NCBI RefSeq assembly: GCF_021390395.1
Contig: NZ_JAJUWT010000002.1
Span: forward strand, 372,001 to 436,000
Source: Saccharothrix sp. S26
GTDB taxonomy: Bacteria > Actinomycetota > Actinomycetes > Mycobacteriales > Pseudonocardiaceae
Length of the DNA stretch: 64,000 nucleotides
Direction of reading: 5' to 3'
Shown here: piece after piece, positions 50,438 through 61,346 of the stretch
Numbering within the stretch: the stretch's first letter is position 1
Layout: the number at the start of each line of letters is the position of its first letter
Program-made: the position numbers and the translations under genes
Notes under the pieces: model-generated
Database searches by the model: none
Told to the model about the DNA's origin: nothing
Seen by the model: only the letters and a program-made list of their open reading frames with translations

Positions 50438-51223
50438 ATGGCGCTGGGTTTCCGCGGTGACGTGGCCGACTTCTACCACCGCTACCGGCGGGGCTACCCG
50501 CCGGAGTCGTTCGACGTGGTGGCGGAGGTGTTCGGGCTGACGCCGGACGACGTCGCGGTGGACCTCGGGTGCGGCACGGGCCAGGTGACCGTGCCGCTCG
50601 CGGGCCGGGTCCGCGCCGTGGTCGGCGTCGACCCGGAACCGGACATGCTGGCGCGCGGTCGGCGTGCGGCGGCGGACCGCGGCGTGGCGAACGTGTCGTG
50701 GGTGGTCGGGACGGACGCGGACGTGCCCGCGTTGCGCGCCGCGCTCGGCGACGGGTCGGTCGGCGTGGTGACGATCGCCCAGGCGCTGCACTGGATGCGG
50801 CACGACGAGCTGTTCCACGCCCTGCGCCCGCTGGTGCGGCCGGGCGGCGGGGTGGCGGTGCTGACCAACGGCAGGCCGTTGTGGTCGCAGGACAACGACT
50901 GGTCGCGGGCGTTGCGGGCCTGCCTGGAGCGGTGGCTGGGCACGCCGGCCCGCAACGCGTGCGGCACCGACGAGGAGAGCCAGTCGCGGTACCGGGAAAG
51001 CCTGGGCGCGGCCGGGTTCGACGTCGACGTGCGCGCCATCGACTACACCGACACCCTCGACGTCGAGTCCGTCGTGGGCGGTGTGCTGTCGGCGTTGCCG
51101 GTGGACCGGCTCCCGTCGCCGGCGGAGCGCCCGGCCTTCGCCGAACGGGTCCGGCAGGCGCTGGAGCCCCACGCGCCGTTCACCGAGCACGTCCGCGTCA
51201 CGGTGCTGACCGGCCGGCGGTGA
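50438..51223 (+). CDS. Class I SAM-dependent methyltransferase
   Basis: A 261-residue methyltransferase: GDVADFYHRYRRGYPPESFD at the N-terminus, motif I VAVDLGCGTGQVTVPLAG, motif II VVGVDPEPDML, and TIAQALHWMRHDELF in the motif IV position. This pattern matches the ubiquinone-biosynthesis/trans-aconitate-type family with unknown substrate. ATG 50438 was chosen. It is 92 bases from the divergent rnhA. Confidence 0.92.
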   Translation: MALGFRGDVADFYHRYRRGYPPESFDVVAEVFGLTPDDVAVDLGCGTGQVTVPLAGRVRAVVGVDPEPDMLARGRRAAADRGVANVSWVVGTDADVPALRAALGDGSVGVVTIAQALHWMRHDELFHALRPLVRPGGGVAVLTNGRPLWSQDNDWSRALRACLERWLGTPARNACGTDEESQSRYRESLGAAGFDVDVRAIDYTDTLDVESVVGGVLSALPVDRLPSPAERPAFAERVRQALEPHAPFTEHVRVTVLTGRR

Positions 51224-51270
51224 GGCGCCGCGTTCGCCGACCGCGCACCCCGATCCCTACGCTCGGCGGC

Positions 51271-51657
51271 GTGGACGAGCCGAGGACGCCCGTGACCGGG
51301 ATGACGATCAGCGTGCGGACCCGTCGCGACGTGGTGGTGGTCGACCCGGACCGCTTCCTGGCCGCCGCGCGGTCGGCCTACCGGGAGCTGAACCCCGGCC
51401 TCACCGACGCCGAGGTCGCCGAGGCGGTCGCCGACGTCACCGACGCCGCGTTCGCGCTGGTCGAACGCCACGGCGACCTGGCACCCGGCCCCGACCGGGC
51501 CGGCGACCCGCCCCTGCCGGGCACCCGCCTCGCGGACCGCCCGGGCGGCCTCTCCCCAGCCGGCCGGATGCGACAGGTGGTCCTGGACGAACGCCCACTC
51601 CAGGACTACGGCTGCTTCCTCCCCGACGACGTGTTCGCCCCACCGACCGACCACTGA
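51271..51657 (+). CDS. Small hypothetical protein
   Basis: A 128-residue protein (118 if ATG 51301 is used). It contains a basic patch (SVRTRRDVVVVDPDRFLAAA), a helix-rich middle (LTDAEVAEAVADVTDAAF) and a C-terminal part with DERPLQDYGCFLPDD. Codon use is typical of the genome, supporting a real gene. TACGCT lies seven bases before GTG 51271. No domain was recognised. It precedes the macrodomain gene by 19 bases. Confidence 0.55.
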   Translation: MDEPRTPVTGMTISVRTRRDVVVVDPDRFLAAARSAYRELNPGLTDAEVAEAVADVTDAAFALVERHGDLAPGPDRAGDPPLPGTRLADRPGGLSPAGRMRQVVLDERPLQDYGCFLPDDVFAPPTDH

Positions 51658-51676
51658 CCCGTGCCATGCTCGACGC

Positions 51677-52186
51677 ATGGTCTCGATCGAGGTAGCCCGC
51701 GGCGACATCACCCGCGAGAACGTCGACGCCATCGTCACCGCGGCCAACGAGTCGCTGATGGGCGGCGGCGGCGTGGACGGCGCGGTGCACCGCGCGGCGG
51801 GCCCCCGGCTGGCCGAGGCGGGCGCGGCACTGGCCCCGTGCCCACCGGGCGAAGCCGTCGCCACCCCGGCGTTCAACCTGACCCCACCGATCCGCCACGT
51901 GATCCACACCGTCGGCCCGGTGTGGGAAGGCGGCGGCCACGGCGAAGCGGACGTCCTCGCCTCCTGCTACCGGCGCAGCCTCCAAGTCGCCGACGACCTG
52001 GGCCTGACCAGCATCGCGTTCCCCGCCATCGCCACCGGCATCTACGGCTACCCACCGGCCGAAGCGGCCCACATCGCCATCACCACGCTCCGCACCACAC
52101 CGACCAGCCTCACCCTGGTCCGCCTGGTCGCCTTCGACGAGTCCACCGAATCCCTGCTGACCACCGAACTCTCCCGCACCGACTGA
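51677..52186 (+). CDS. Macrodomain protein (MacroD-type)
   Basis: A 169-residue macrodomain with the ADP-ribose binding loops AIVTAANESLMGGGGVDGAV and IAFPAIATGIYGYPPAEAA, and VIHTVGPVWEGGG between them. MacroD/YmdB-type enzymes hydrolyse O-acetyl-ADP-ribose and mono-ADP-ribose on acidic residues. CATGCT lies six bases upstream of the ATG with no Shine-Dalgarno. The following 245 bases hold no gene that I can support. Confidence 0.94.
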   Translation: MVSIEVARGDITRENVDAIVTAANESLMGGGGVDGAVHRAAGPRLAEAGAALAPCPPGEAVATPAFNLTPPIRHVIHTVGPVWEGGGHGEADVLASCYRRSLQVADDLGLTSIAFPAIATGIYGYPPAEAAHIAITTLRTTPTSLTLVRLVAFDESTESLLTTELSRTD

Positions 52187-52431
52187 TCACGACCATGCCC
52201 GCCGCCGGGCGGACGCGGTTGCGTGCCGTGTGCGCCCCTGTCCACGTAGCGCAGACCCGGTGTGCCGACGCGCGACGCGACCGCCGTGCACACAGCGACC
52301 TCACGGCGTGGAGCGCAGAACCATGACCGGCGGTCCACGCTGTCCGGTTCACCTCGGAGTTTCAGCCCTCGATGCCTCCGCCGAGTGACCATTTGCCTGT
52401 TACCCGACTTTGCCATGGGGAATCGGGTCTT

Positions 52432-52722
52432 CTAGCCGCAGGTTTCCACGCGTCCATAAGTTCCCCATGCCCAACCGTAGAGCATTTCGTCCCCAATGCC
52501 GAGGGCTCGGCACCCGGAGTCGGGCCCCCAGTCGATGACGACTCCGACATTCATGGCCCTGCCGCAGTTGTTGGTGACGCGGACCATGTTGCTCCCCTGG
52601 AGTTCGCGCGCGATGCATGCCGGAGCTGTTCCCGCAGCCAAGGCAGGTGCTGCCGTGGCAAAGCCGGCCCCGACCACCGCGACGACGGTGGAGAAGCCGG
52701 CAACGGCTTTCTTGAGTCCCAT
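52432..52722 (-). CDS. Small secreted protein, possible tendamistat-like fold
   Basis: A 96-residue preprotein: signal peptide KKAVAGFSTVVAVVGAGFAT cleaved near ALA. The mature part is about 65 residues with four cysteines (PACIA, NNCG, SGCRA, ETCG) separated by 16, 17 and 23 residues. The spacing is close to that of the alpha-amylase inhibitor tendamistat (15, 17, 27), but its Trp-Arg-Tyr inhibitory triplet is absent. It may be a related beta-sandwich with another target. ATG 52722 lies after AGGAGG and GAGGA. Confidence 0.7.
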   Translation of the reverse strand: MGLKKAVAGFSTVVAVVGAGFATAAPALAAGTAPACIARELQGSNMVRVTNNCGRAMNVGVVIDWGPDSGCRALGIGDEMLYGWAWGTYGRVETCG

Positions 52723-53163
52723 ATTCCTCAACCTCCTGTCTTGCGCCGATTACCGGGAGCATGACGAGCAGTTGTTGAGAGAATCTGGTGCGAATCTGGG
52801 GCAGCACGATCACGCCTGCGGCAACGTCGAACGTCGCTGGCAGGCCATGCGGCGCTCACTCGCGCATGGTCCGATTTGGTGGACTGTCGAGATGATCGGC
52901 GCGCGCCCAGGCGCTTCGACGATCCCGTTGCGCGAGTGTCGCCGGCGTAGTCGCGGTTGGTGGGAGTGCGGCCGCGGTCGAGTGACCAGTTGATCACCTC
53001 GATGCGCACAACCGCGCACCTGGTGCTCGACGCGACAAGGGGCGAACCTCCTGCGTCCGATCGAGACGCGGTGCGCCGGGGCACAGCAGACGGACCGCCT
53101 GACGACTCAGGCGGCCAACTGGATCACCAGCCGCGCGAACGCCACTCGGACAGGTGAGGTCGC
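52723..53163. other. Gene-free stretch upstream of the secreted protein gene
   Basis: No coding region with plausible start and codon use was found here. From 53045 the sequence is the left copy of the direct repeat; the part before that presumably carries the promoter of the secreted protein gene. Confidence 0.5.
53095..53114. terminator. Decayed copy of the MBL terminator
   Basis: CCGCCTGA-CGAC-TCAGGCGG is an 8-bp hairpin corresponding to the 15-bp terminator at 54744-54777; the outer base pairs have been lost. Confidence 0.6.
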
Positions 53164-53328
53164 TCACGCCCCAGGCCTGGTGTCGTCGCCATGCCCCGGG
53201 TAGACCCAGGGGTCATCGGGTAGTTCACCGAAGATGCGCGTCTCCACGTCGTCGATCGACGACGCGAAGGTTTCGGGCGACGTGGTCTTGCCCACCCCTC
53301 CCGGGAACAGCGAGTCCCCGGTGAACAG
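53164..53328 (-). pseudogene. Fragment of a metallo-beta-lactamase-fold gene
   Basis: The minus-strand frame reads LFTGDSLFPGG, VETRIFGELPDD and WVYPGHGDD, closely matching the C-terminal 55 residues of the intact gene at 54794-55471 (LFTGDSLFPGG, LETRVFGELPDD, WFYPGHGDD). Homology stops at about 53328, so the N-terminal two-thirds including the HxHxDH motif is missing. The stop codon is also displaced. It is a truncated duplicate without function. Confidence 0.85.
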
Positions 53329-53359
53329 TCCTCCAGGATTCGACAGTTCCGGCGACCAT

Positions 53360-53375
53360 GAACTACCGGTAGTTC
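53360..53375. repeat. Perfect 16-bp palindrome at the insert edge
   Basis: GAACTACCGGTAGTTC is fully symmetric and lies 32 bases inside the left boundary of the low-GC insert. It could be an operator or a recombination-related site. Confidence 0.5.
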
Positions 53376-53479
53376 CTTGGGGTGACGCTACCTTCCTCGG
53401 TGTGTAAGCATTGTACGCCGGTGTATCCACCGGTGACCCGAAGGTGCTGTAACCGTCAATTTCAGACGGCTTGAACGGT

Positions 53480-54472
53480 TTATGGGTAATCCGTGTCGAA
53501 AAACGCCTCCCGGTCGTCGAGGCTCATCACTTCGTTCCAGTCTGTGATTACTGTCGTTCCGTCTGTTCTTTGAAGTGCTGTTCCTGGAGTGTCGTCGAGT
53601 ATTCGCAGTACGTCCTCGTGAAGTCCTTCGAGTTCTCCTGATTCCGCGCGGCGGATGCGTTCTCTAAGGTTATGGCGAAGGCCGACGTGCAGGCCGAGAC
53701 CCCCGAATGAAGCCATGTCCGTGAATTTATCATCCTCAGCGTCGCCGATTTCGATGGCTCGAACGAACGGGGAGTAGTAAGCGAGCATGAGGGAATCCAT
53801 TGACACTCGCATCGAGATTGTCTCGATGTCATCCTCGTCGGGGTCGACCGCACTTACCTGCAAGTACCTGCCCTGCCGGGGGAAGTGGGCCACACATGCA
53901 AGGGCTACCCACGGTTGCGAGCCGTTGATGTCGCTTACGGAACGTTTTTGTGCGACCATCTTGCCTTCGAGATCGGATTCTATGCCACCGGACCTCCCTT
54001 TTGCTTCTGCGACTACCCACCCTCGTCGTGTCCGGCCGAAGAGGTCTGCCCGCCGTCGAGTCGTGCCGAAGCTTACCTTGAAGTGATTGGCATACCGGTC
54101 TACGTGCATGAGGTGGACTGTTGCCAATTTCTGCTCGCAGAATATCGCGGTCATTGCCTGCCCGAGCGCATACGACAGGGAAGTCTTCTCCGACCTGTCC
54201 AGGTCGAGGGCTAATTTGGAGCGGGTCAACCTGGGGCTTGGATGTCCGCGTCGAATATATGCCGGTATTAGGGATGTGCGGTGTAGTCACTCGTAGGCTG
54301 ACGCGGCACCGTATCTTGCCCTGTCCCCAGGCGTTCGGCCGGTGGTGAATAGCGCGTGGGCTAAATCGTTGGCGTTTAATGTTAGTTGACCGGAGTTCGG
54401 AACCGTATTCGATGCAAACTTCTTGGCGTGGAATCCGACGTTTATGTCCAGTGGTTGCGGGTTGATGGTCAT
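53480..54472 (-). pseudogene. Predicted PD-(D/E)xK nuclease-like gene interrupted by an in-frame TGA
   Basis: A single minus-strand reading frame of 331 codons from ATG 54472 to the stop at 53480 is broken by one TGA at 54287-54289. Coding before it ends RYGAASAYE; after it the frame continues LHRTSLIPAYIRRG and LTRSKLALDLDRSEKTSLSY. Downstream, RRADLFGRTRRGWVVAEAKGR has the spacing of a PD-(D/E)xK active site (Asp, then Glu-x-Lys), and the rest is mixed alpha/beta without recognised domain. Alternatively translation restarts at TTG 54229, giving a 249-residue protein that still holds the motif. Base composition is clearly lower in G+C than in its neighbours, so it was acquired. A defence or mobile-element nuclease is possible. 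Confidence 0.6.
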
Positions 54473-54698
54473 GGGTGCTCCGCATTTCGACGAGTTGAGC
54501 CGGCGAAGAGTCGCATGGTACCGCTCTTGGTGTATTGGCGCCAACGGGTCGTGCGAGGTCGATTCGAGTTTTCCGTCACCTGAACCGGTTCTACCACTGC
54601 GATATGGGTCGCGATCGTGCATGTGTCACTTGCTCTCATGTGATCCGTTCGCGACTCAGGGCGTCATCACCGCGAACCAGACAATGTGTGAGCGACTA
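54473..54698. other. Low-GC gene-free stretch upstream of the nuclease-like gene
   Basis: Nothing with convincing codon use was seen. The frame of the nuclease-like gene stays open back to 54622, so its true start could lie further upstream than 54472. The right direct repeat begins at 54699. Confidence 0.4.
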
Positions 54699-54997
54699 AC
54701 CTCCTGTGTCCGGTCGAAGCCCCGTCGCGCTGCGCCAACAGCAGACGGGGCCGCCTGACTTATCAGGCGGCCCCGTCCGGGAGATCCTTCAGCTCACCAG
54801 CCGCGCGAACGCCACTCGCCGAGCTTGGGTCGCTCTGCTCCGAGCGTGGAATCATCACCATGACCGGGATAGAACCAGGTGTCATCGGGTAGTTCCCCGA
54901 AGACCCGGGTCTCCAGGTCGTCCATCAGGCTGGTGAAGTCCTCCGGGCTTGTTGTCCGTCCAGGACCGCCGGGGAACAGCGAGTCACCGGTGAAGAG
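54699..54997. repeat. Right copy of the direct repeat (3' end of the MBL gene)
   Basis: The original of the duplicated segment: it holds the terminator and the last 68 codons of the intact MBL-fold gene. The left copy is at 53045-53328. Confidence 0.8.
54744..54777 (-). terminator. Terminator of the MBL-fold gene
   Basis: GACGGGGCCGCCTGA-CTTA-TCAGGCGGCCCCGTC is a perfect 15-bp stem with a 4-base loop, 17 bases beyond the MBL stop codon on the minus strand. Confidence 0.9.
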
Positions 54998-55471
54998 GTG
55001 GGGGTGGCCGGTTGGGTCGCGGTACAGCAGGGCGATCGAGCCCGGTGTGTGGCCGCGCAGGTGGATCACCGTCAGCGGGACTTCGCCGACGTGCACCGTG
55101 TCACCGTGCTCGACCAGCACGTCCGGGGGGATCGGCAGGACGTCCGCGTCGGCGGCGTGCGCGATGGTGTTCGAGCCGTTCGCGCCGGCGACCGCGCCCA
55201 GCGCGCCCCAGTGGTCCTGGTGCCGGTGGGTGGTCACCACGGTCTTCAGCCGAGGCCGGTCCACCGTGTGGCCGACCACGTCGGACAGCCGCTCCGGGTC
55301 GGCCGCCGCGTCGATCAGCAGACCCTCGTTCGTCGCACGGCACACCAGCAGGTACGCGTTGTTGTCCATCGGTCCCACCGAGACCTTCGTGATGGTCAGC
55401 GCGTCGAGGGTGCGCCGCGCCGCCGGGCCGCCCGGCGATACGTGCCCCGTGTAGTCCTCTAGTACGTCCAC
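54794..55471 (-). CDS. MBL-fold metallohydrolase (glyoxalase II-like)
   Basis: A 225-residue metallo-beta-lactamase-fold hydrolase. The metal site is TTHRHQDHWGAL (HxHxDH), HLRGHTPGS, LFTGDSLFPGG and YPGHGDD. This set suits a hydroxyacylglutathione hydrolase-like or, in an organism without glutathione, mycothiol-thioester or persulfide-type enzyme. GTG 55471 was chosen (hexamer TACGGT upstream, no Shine-Dalgarno); GTG 55498 is also in frame. The 3' end is the source of the truncated duplicate at 53164. Confidence 0.92.
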   Translation of the reverse strand: MDVLEDYTGHVSPGGPAARRTLDALTITKVSVGPMDNNAYLLVCRATNEGLLIDAAADPERLSDVVGHTVDRPRLKTVVTTHRHQDHWGALGAVAGANGSNTIAHAADADVLPIPPDVLVEHGDTVHVGEVPLTVIHLRGHTPGSIALLYRDPTGHPHLFTGDSLFPGGPGRTTSPEDFTSLMDDLETRVFGELPDDTWFYPGHGDDSTLGAERPKLGEWRSRGW

Positions 55472-55601
55472 AATGGCCGACCGTATCCGACCGGACACCC
55501 TTCAGGGCGCCCACAGGTCGACCCCCTAGGGTTGTGACGACCAGTTACGTAACGATCACCAACGCTCCTCCGATGTCGTCTGATTAGGGTTCTTCTTCCT
55601 C

Positions 55602-56786
55602 GTGGCTACCAAACGCCGGATCAACTGGGACGTCCTGCGCATCCTCGCCGTGCTCTGCGTGCTCCTCCAGCACGCCACCCGCGTCGGGCCGGCCAACCAC
55701 CCCGAGCTGAGCCGACCGGTCTTCGTCTTCGGCCTCGAGTTCGGCGCCAGCACGCTCGTGGTGATCTCCACGTTCTTCGCCTGCGCCGCGCTGGCCAAGG
55801 GCGAACCGGCCCGCTTCCTGCGCAACCGCCTGGCCCGCCTGCTGCCCGCCTACCTGGTGGCCGCCCTGGGCACCTACACCGTGCTGCGTCACGTCGCGCC
55901 GGCCGGCTGGAGCGAGCTCACCCCGCGCGACCTGCTCGTCAACGTCCTCATGCTGCAGAGCTGGTTCCCGGACGCGCGCCTGGTCGACGTCTCCTACTGG
56001 ACCCTCCCGATCCAGGTCACGGGCTTCGTCGCGGGAGCACTGCTGGCCTCACGCGTCCGCGGCCGGGCGCTCAAGGCGCTGCTGTGGTCCTTGGTCGTCG
56101 TCCCCGTGGCCATCAAGGACTGGGCGATCCCCGAGGGCCTGATCAACACCGTCTACAACGGCCTGGGCGCGCACCGCGCGCAGCTGTTCGCCATCGGCGT
56201 CGCCATCTGGCTGTGGTCACGCGGGCGGCTCGGCGACCGCCACCTGTTCGCCCTGCTCACGGCCTCACTGCTGGCCCAGGCGTGGCACACCGTCGACCTC
56301 GAGTCGACCGTCGGCTTCGGCGTCCTGCTGGTCGGCGTGTGCGCCGCGGCGGGCGGCCGGGACTGGGACATCGCGCCGGTCCGCCTGCTCGCTCGCCCGA
56401 TCCGGTGGCTCGCGGGCATCTCGTACGGCGTGTACCTGGTCCACCAGGAACTCGGCTACCTCGTCATGGCCCAGGTCGCGCCCGACGGGGGACCGTGGGT
56501 CGAGCTGGCGTTCTTCATCGGTTCAGCCGTGCTCCTGGGCTGGCTGCTCACCACGTTCGTGGAACGCCCGGCGCACCGGCTGCTGACGGCGAGCCGGCCG
56601 ACCGTGGCCGGCCTGCTGCTCACCGCCCGCCTGCACGCCGCTCAGAGCCACCTGGGCAGCGTGGGCGCCGTCCCGTTCAGCCGCGCGCCGCTGTGGCGGC
56701 CGGTCAGCCACCCCAGCACGTCGGCCGCCGCGCCGCTCACCGCGGGCGACGCGTCGCTGTCCGCGGTCAGCCCCCAGCTGCGCTGA
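55602..56786 (+). CDS. Acyltransferase 3 family membrane protein
   Basis: A 394-residue protein with about ten transmembrane helices. The N-terminus INWDVLRILAVLCVLLQHAT has the family histidine, RFLRNRLARLLPAYLV is the basic loop, and SYGVYLVHQELGYLV is the late motif. It transfers acyl groups to extracellular carbohydrates or lipids; the acceptor is unknown. The last 145 bases overlap the convergent maleylpyruvate-isomerase-like gene, so the final ~45 residues (after RLLTASRP) are probably not part of the conserved fold. Confidence 0.9.
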   Translation: MATKRRINWDVLRILAVLCVLLQHATRVGPANHPELSRPVFVFGLEFGASTLVVISTFFACAALAKGEPARFLRNRLARLLPAYLVAALGTYTVLRHVAPAGWSELTPRDLLVNVLMLQSWFPDARLVDVSYWTLPIQVTGFVAGALLASRVRGRALKALLWSLVVVPVAIKDWAIPEGLINTVYNGLGAHRAQLFAIGVAIWLWSRGRLGDRHLFALLTASLLAQAWHTVDLESTVGFGVLLVGVCAAAGGRDWDIAPVRLLARPIRWLAGISYGVYLVHQELGYLVMAQVAPDGGPWVELAFFIGSAVLLGWLLTTFVERPAHRLLTASRPTVAGLLLTARLHAAQSHLGSVGAVPFSRAPLWRPVSHPSTSAAAPLTAGDASLSAVSPQLR

Positions 56787-57424
56787 CGACCGTCCGGGAA
56801 CACCACCTCGACGCGCGCGGGCGGCACGTCGGACCGGCCGGCGAACTGGCCCACCACCTCCTCGACGTAACGCTCCAGCAGCTCCGGCGGCAGGTCCTCG
56901 AACCCCACGCCCGCGTCCAGGTCGACCAGGTGGAACCACACCTCGCGCAGCCGCAGCCACGGCACCCGGTGCGCCCGGAACGGCCCGGCCTTCGGGTGCG
57001 CGACCTCCGCCTCCCACGCACCCGGCGGCAGGTCGCGGGCGAACGCGACGAACCGCTGGCACGCCGCGTCGAGGTCCGCCCGCAGCAGCTGCGGCAGCCG
57101 GGAGGCGCCCTCGGCGATGTCGGCGTCGCGGTCGGCCGCGCTCGGGTACATCTGGTGCTCGACCCCGGTCTTCGCCCACGTCAGCAAGTTGACCAGGGCG
57201 TCGGCGTTGCGTGCGAGGTGCGTCACCACGTGCGCCCGGCTCCAGCCGGGCAGCAGGCTCGGACCGCGCAGGTCAAGGCCCTCCACGACCTCGTACAACG
57301 CCCCGGTCGCCCGTTCCACCTCGGCGAGCCCGGCGACCGCGTCCTGGACCGCGGCCGACTGCTCGCGGGGCGCGGGTACGCTCGTCTGGGCGGATCGGAC
57401 CTGGGCGGCATCAGCGAAGCTCAT
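56642..57424 (-). CDS. Maleylpyruvate isomerase family mycothiol-dependent enzyme
   Basis: A 260-residue DinB-fold protein. GWSRAHVVTHLARNADALVN carries the first metal-binding histidine, and EVWFHLVDLDAGVGFEDLP the other ligands. A C-terminal SCP2-like domain (VVFPDGRQRSWGL, VSGAAADVLGWLTGR) is present. These enzymes use mycothiol as cofactor; the substrate here is not known. ATG 57424 was chosen. The gene is divergent from uvrA. Confidence 0.92.
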   Translation of the reverse strand: MSFADAAQVRSAQTSVPAPREQSAAVQDAVAGLAEVERATGALYEVVEGLDLRGPSLLPGWSRAHVVTHLARNADALVNLLTWAKTGVEHQMYPSAADRDADIAEGASRLPQLLRADLDAACQRFVAFARDLPPGAWEAEVAHPKAGPFRAHRVPWLRLREVWFHLVDLDAGVGFEDLPPELLERYVEEVVGQFAGRSDVPPARVEVVFPDGRQRSWGLTADSDASPAVSGAAADVLGWLTGRHSGARLNGTAPTLPRWL

Positions 57425-57600
57425 GGGCACCTCATCCCGGCGTTGCGGCCGAACGGCCTATCACCCCAGCGTAGGGGCGTTCACTACCGACCGGTAGAGC
57501 CGTTGGCGCACGATCGAGGGACTGTGCCCGTCACGAATTGTCGGTGCCCGCCCCTAGCATGGTTGTCGCCCTCCCCGACAGGGCCGACGCAGTGGTCCGA

Positions 57601-57623
57601 TACGCTTTTCGAACGTCTGTTCG
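57601..57623 (+). promoter_or_regulatory. uvrA promoter -10 and LexA (SOS) box
   Basis: CGAAC-GTCT-GTTCG at 57610-57623 is a perfect match to the actinobacterial LexA box. A TACGCT -10-like hexamer is at 57601-57606, so the box covers the predicted transcription start, 31 bases before the uvrA start codon. Confidence 0.9.
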
Positions 57624-57653
57624 GGGGAAGGTCAAGAACCGAAGGGAACCGTT

Positions 57654-60527
<2,874 letters not shown>

Positions 60528-60689
60528 CCCAAGATCACCCAAAGGCGTTACGGCCTCCGGGTATGAATGGAAACGCGCAAAGCGTTGCCGGAAATGAAGG
60601 AGGCGCGCGGCCAGGCACATCATCATCCCCACAACCGCCCTAGCTCCACCAACCCCCGCCCTCCACCCGCCACTGACCACACACGCCCC

Positions 60690-61330
60690 ACCCGCGCCCG
60701 GGCTCAGCCCGCCACCGACCGCGCTGCTTGGCCCACCAACCGCGCTGCTCGGCCAGTCAGTCACGGTGCTCGACCCGCCGGTCACCCCGGTCGCCTGGCT
60801 CGTCGGTCGCGGTGCCCGGTCAGCCGGTCACCTGGCCGGTCGGTCGCCTGGCCGGTCGGTCGCCTGGCCGGTCGGTCGCCTGGCCGGTCGGTCGCGGGGG
60901 CCGTCGGTTGCCTGGCCAGTCGGGCGCGGTTCGCCTGGCCGGTCGGCCGCTGGGCCGGTCGGTCGCGGGGCGCGGTCGCCGGTCGCCTGGCCCAACGGTC
61001 GTTCGGTCCGCCGGTCGCGGTGCTCAGTTGGCCATCGACCGCGCTCGCCCGGCCGGCGGTGGTTCTCGGCCCGGACGCAGCCGTGCTGAGTCCGCTGTCA
61101 GCAGTCGCACTGTCAGCAGCCGCACCGATCCGCTGGCGGCGGCACCGTGGTTGGTCGGTGGCGGAGGTGCGTGGTGGGCGGGTGGTCGCGCTCGCTTGCT
61201 CGGCCGACAGGCCCGGTCGGTCGGCTGGTGATCGCGGTTGGTCGGCTGATGGCCGCGGTTGGTCGGGTTCGATGTGAGCGCGGTCGGTCGGGCTTCGGTC
61301 GCCGTGGTTGGTCGCACGCACGATCGATGT
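60690..61330. repeat. 16-bp-unit tandem repeat tract
   Basis: Four perfect consecutive units of CCTGGCCGGTCGGTCG run from 60831 to 60894. Degenerate units of the same length extend on both sides to about 60690 and 61330, mixed with GGTCGG-rich variants. Together with the ~160 bases before it, this fills the 819-base gap between uvrA and the SRPBCC gene. Long open frames through it are low-complexity (repeated Val-Gly-Arg and Pro-Gly-Arg) and not credible genes. Confidence 0.85.
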
Positions 61331-61346
61331 GGGTGACCATGGTGGT

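Larger units (their letters stand above)
53045..53328. repeat. Left copy of a degenerate ~290-bp direct repeat
   Basis: Aligns by eye at roughly 75% with 54699-54997, starting ACCTCCTGCGTCCG and ending at GAACAGCGAGTCCCCGGTGAA. It includes a hairpin and the 3' end of a metallo-beta-lactamase-fold gene. The two copies bracket the low-GC insert. Confidence 0.8.

Noticed and set aside
53164..53430. An 88-residue gene at the left repeat
   Set aside because: Only the part matching the C-terminus of the intact MBL gene has meaning; the N-terminal 35 residues are unrelated filler, so it is annotated as a pseudogene fragment.
54287..54289. Selenocysteine recoding of the in-frame TGA
   Set aside because: No SECIS-like hairpin was recognised after the TGA, the flanking residues do not resemble a redox motif, and the gene is in a decayed acquired segment.
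60831..60894. CRISPR-like array
   Set aside because: The units are directly adjacent with no spacers and only 16 bases long; no cas genes are present.
60567..61277. A 236-codon frame (and two more in other frames) in the tandem repeat tract after uvrA
   Set aside because: The translation is only the 16-bp repeat read as repeated Val-Gly-Arg, Pro-Gly-Arg and Ala-Gly-Arg; all three frames are open for the same reason.
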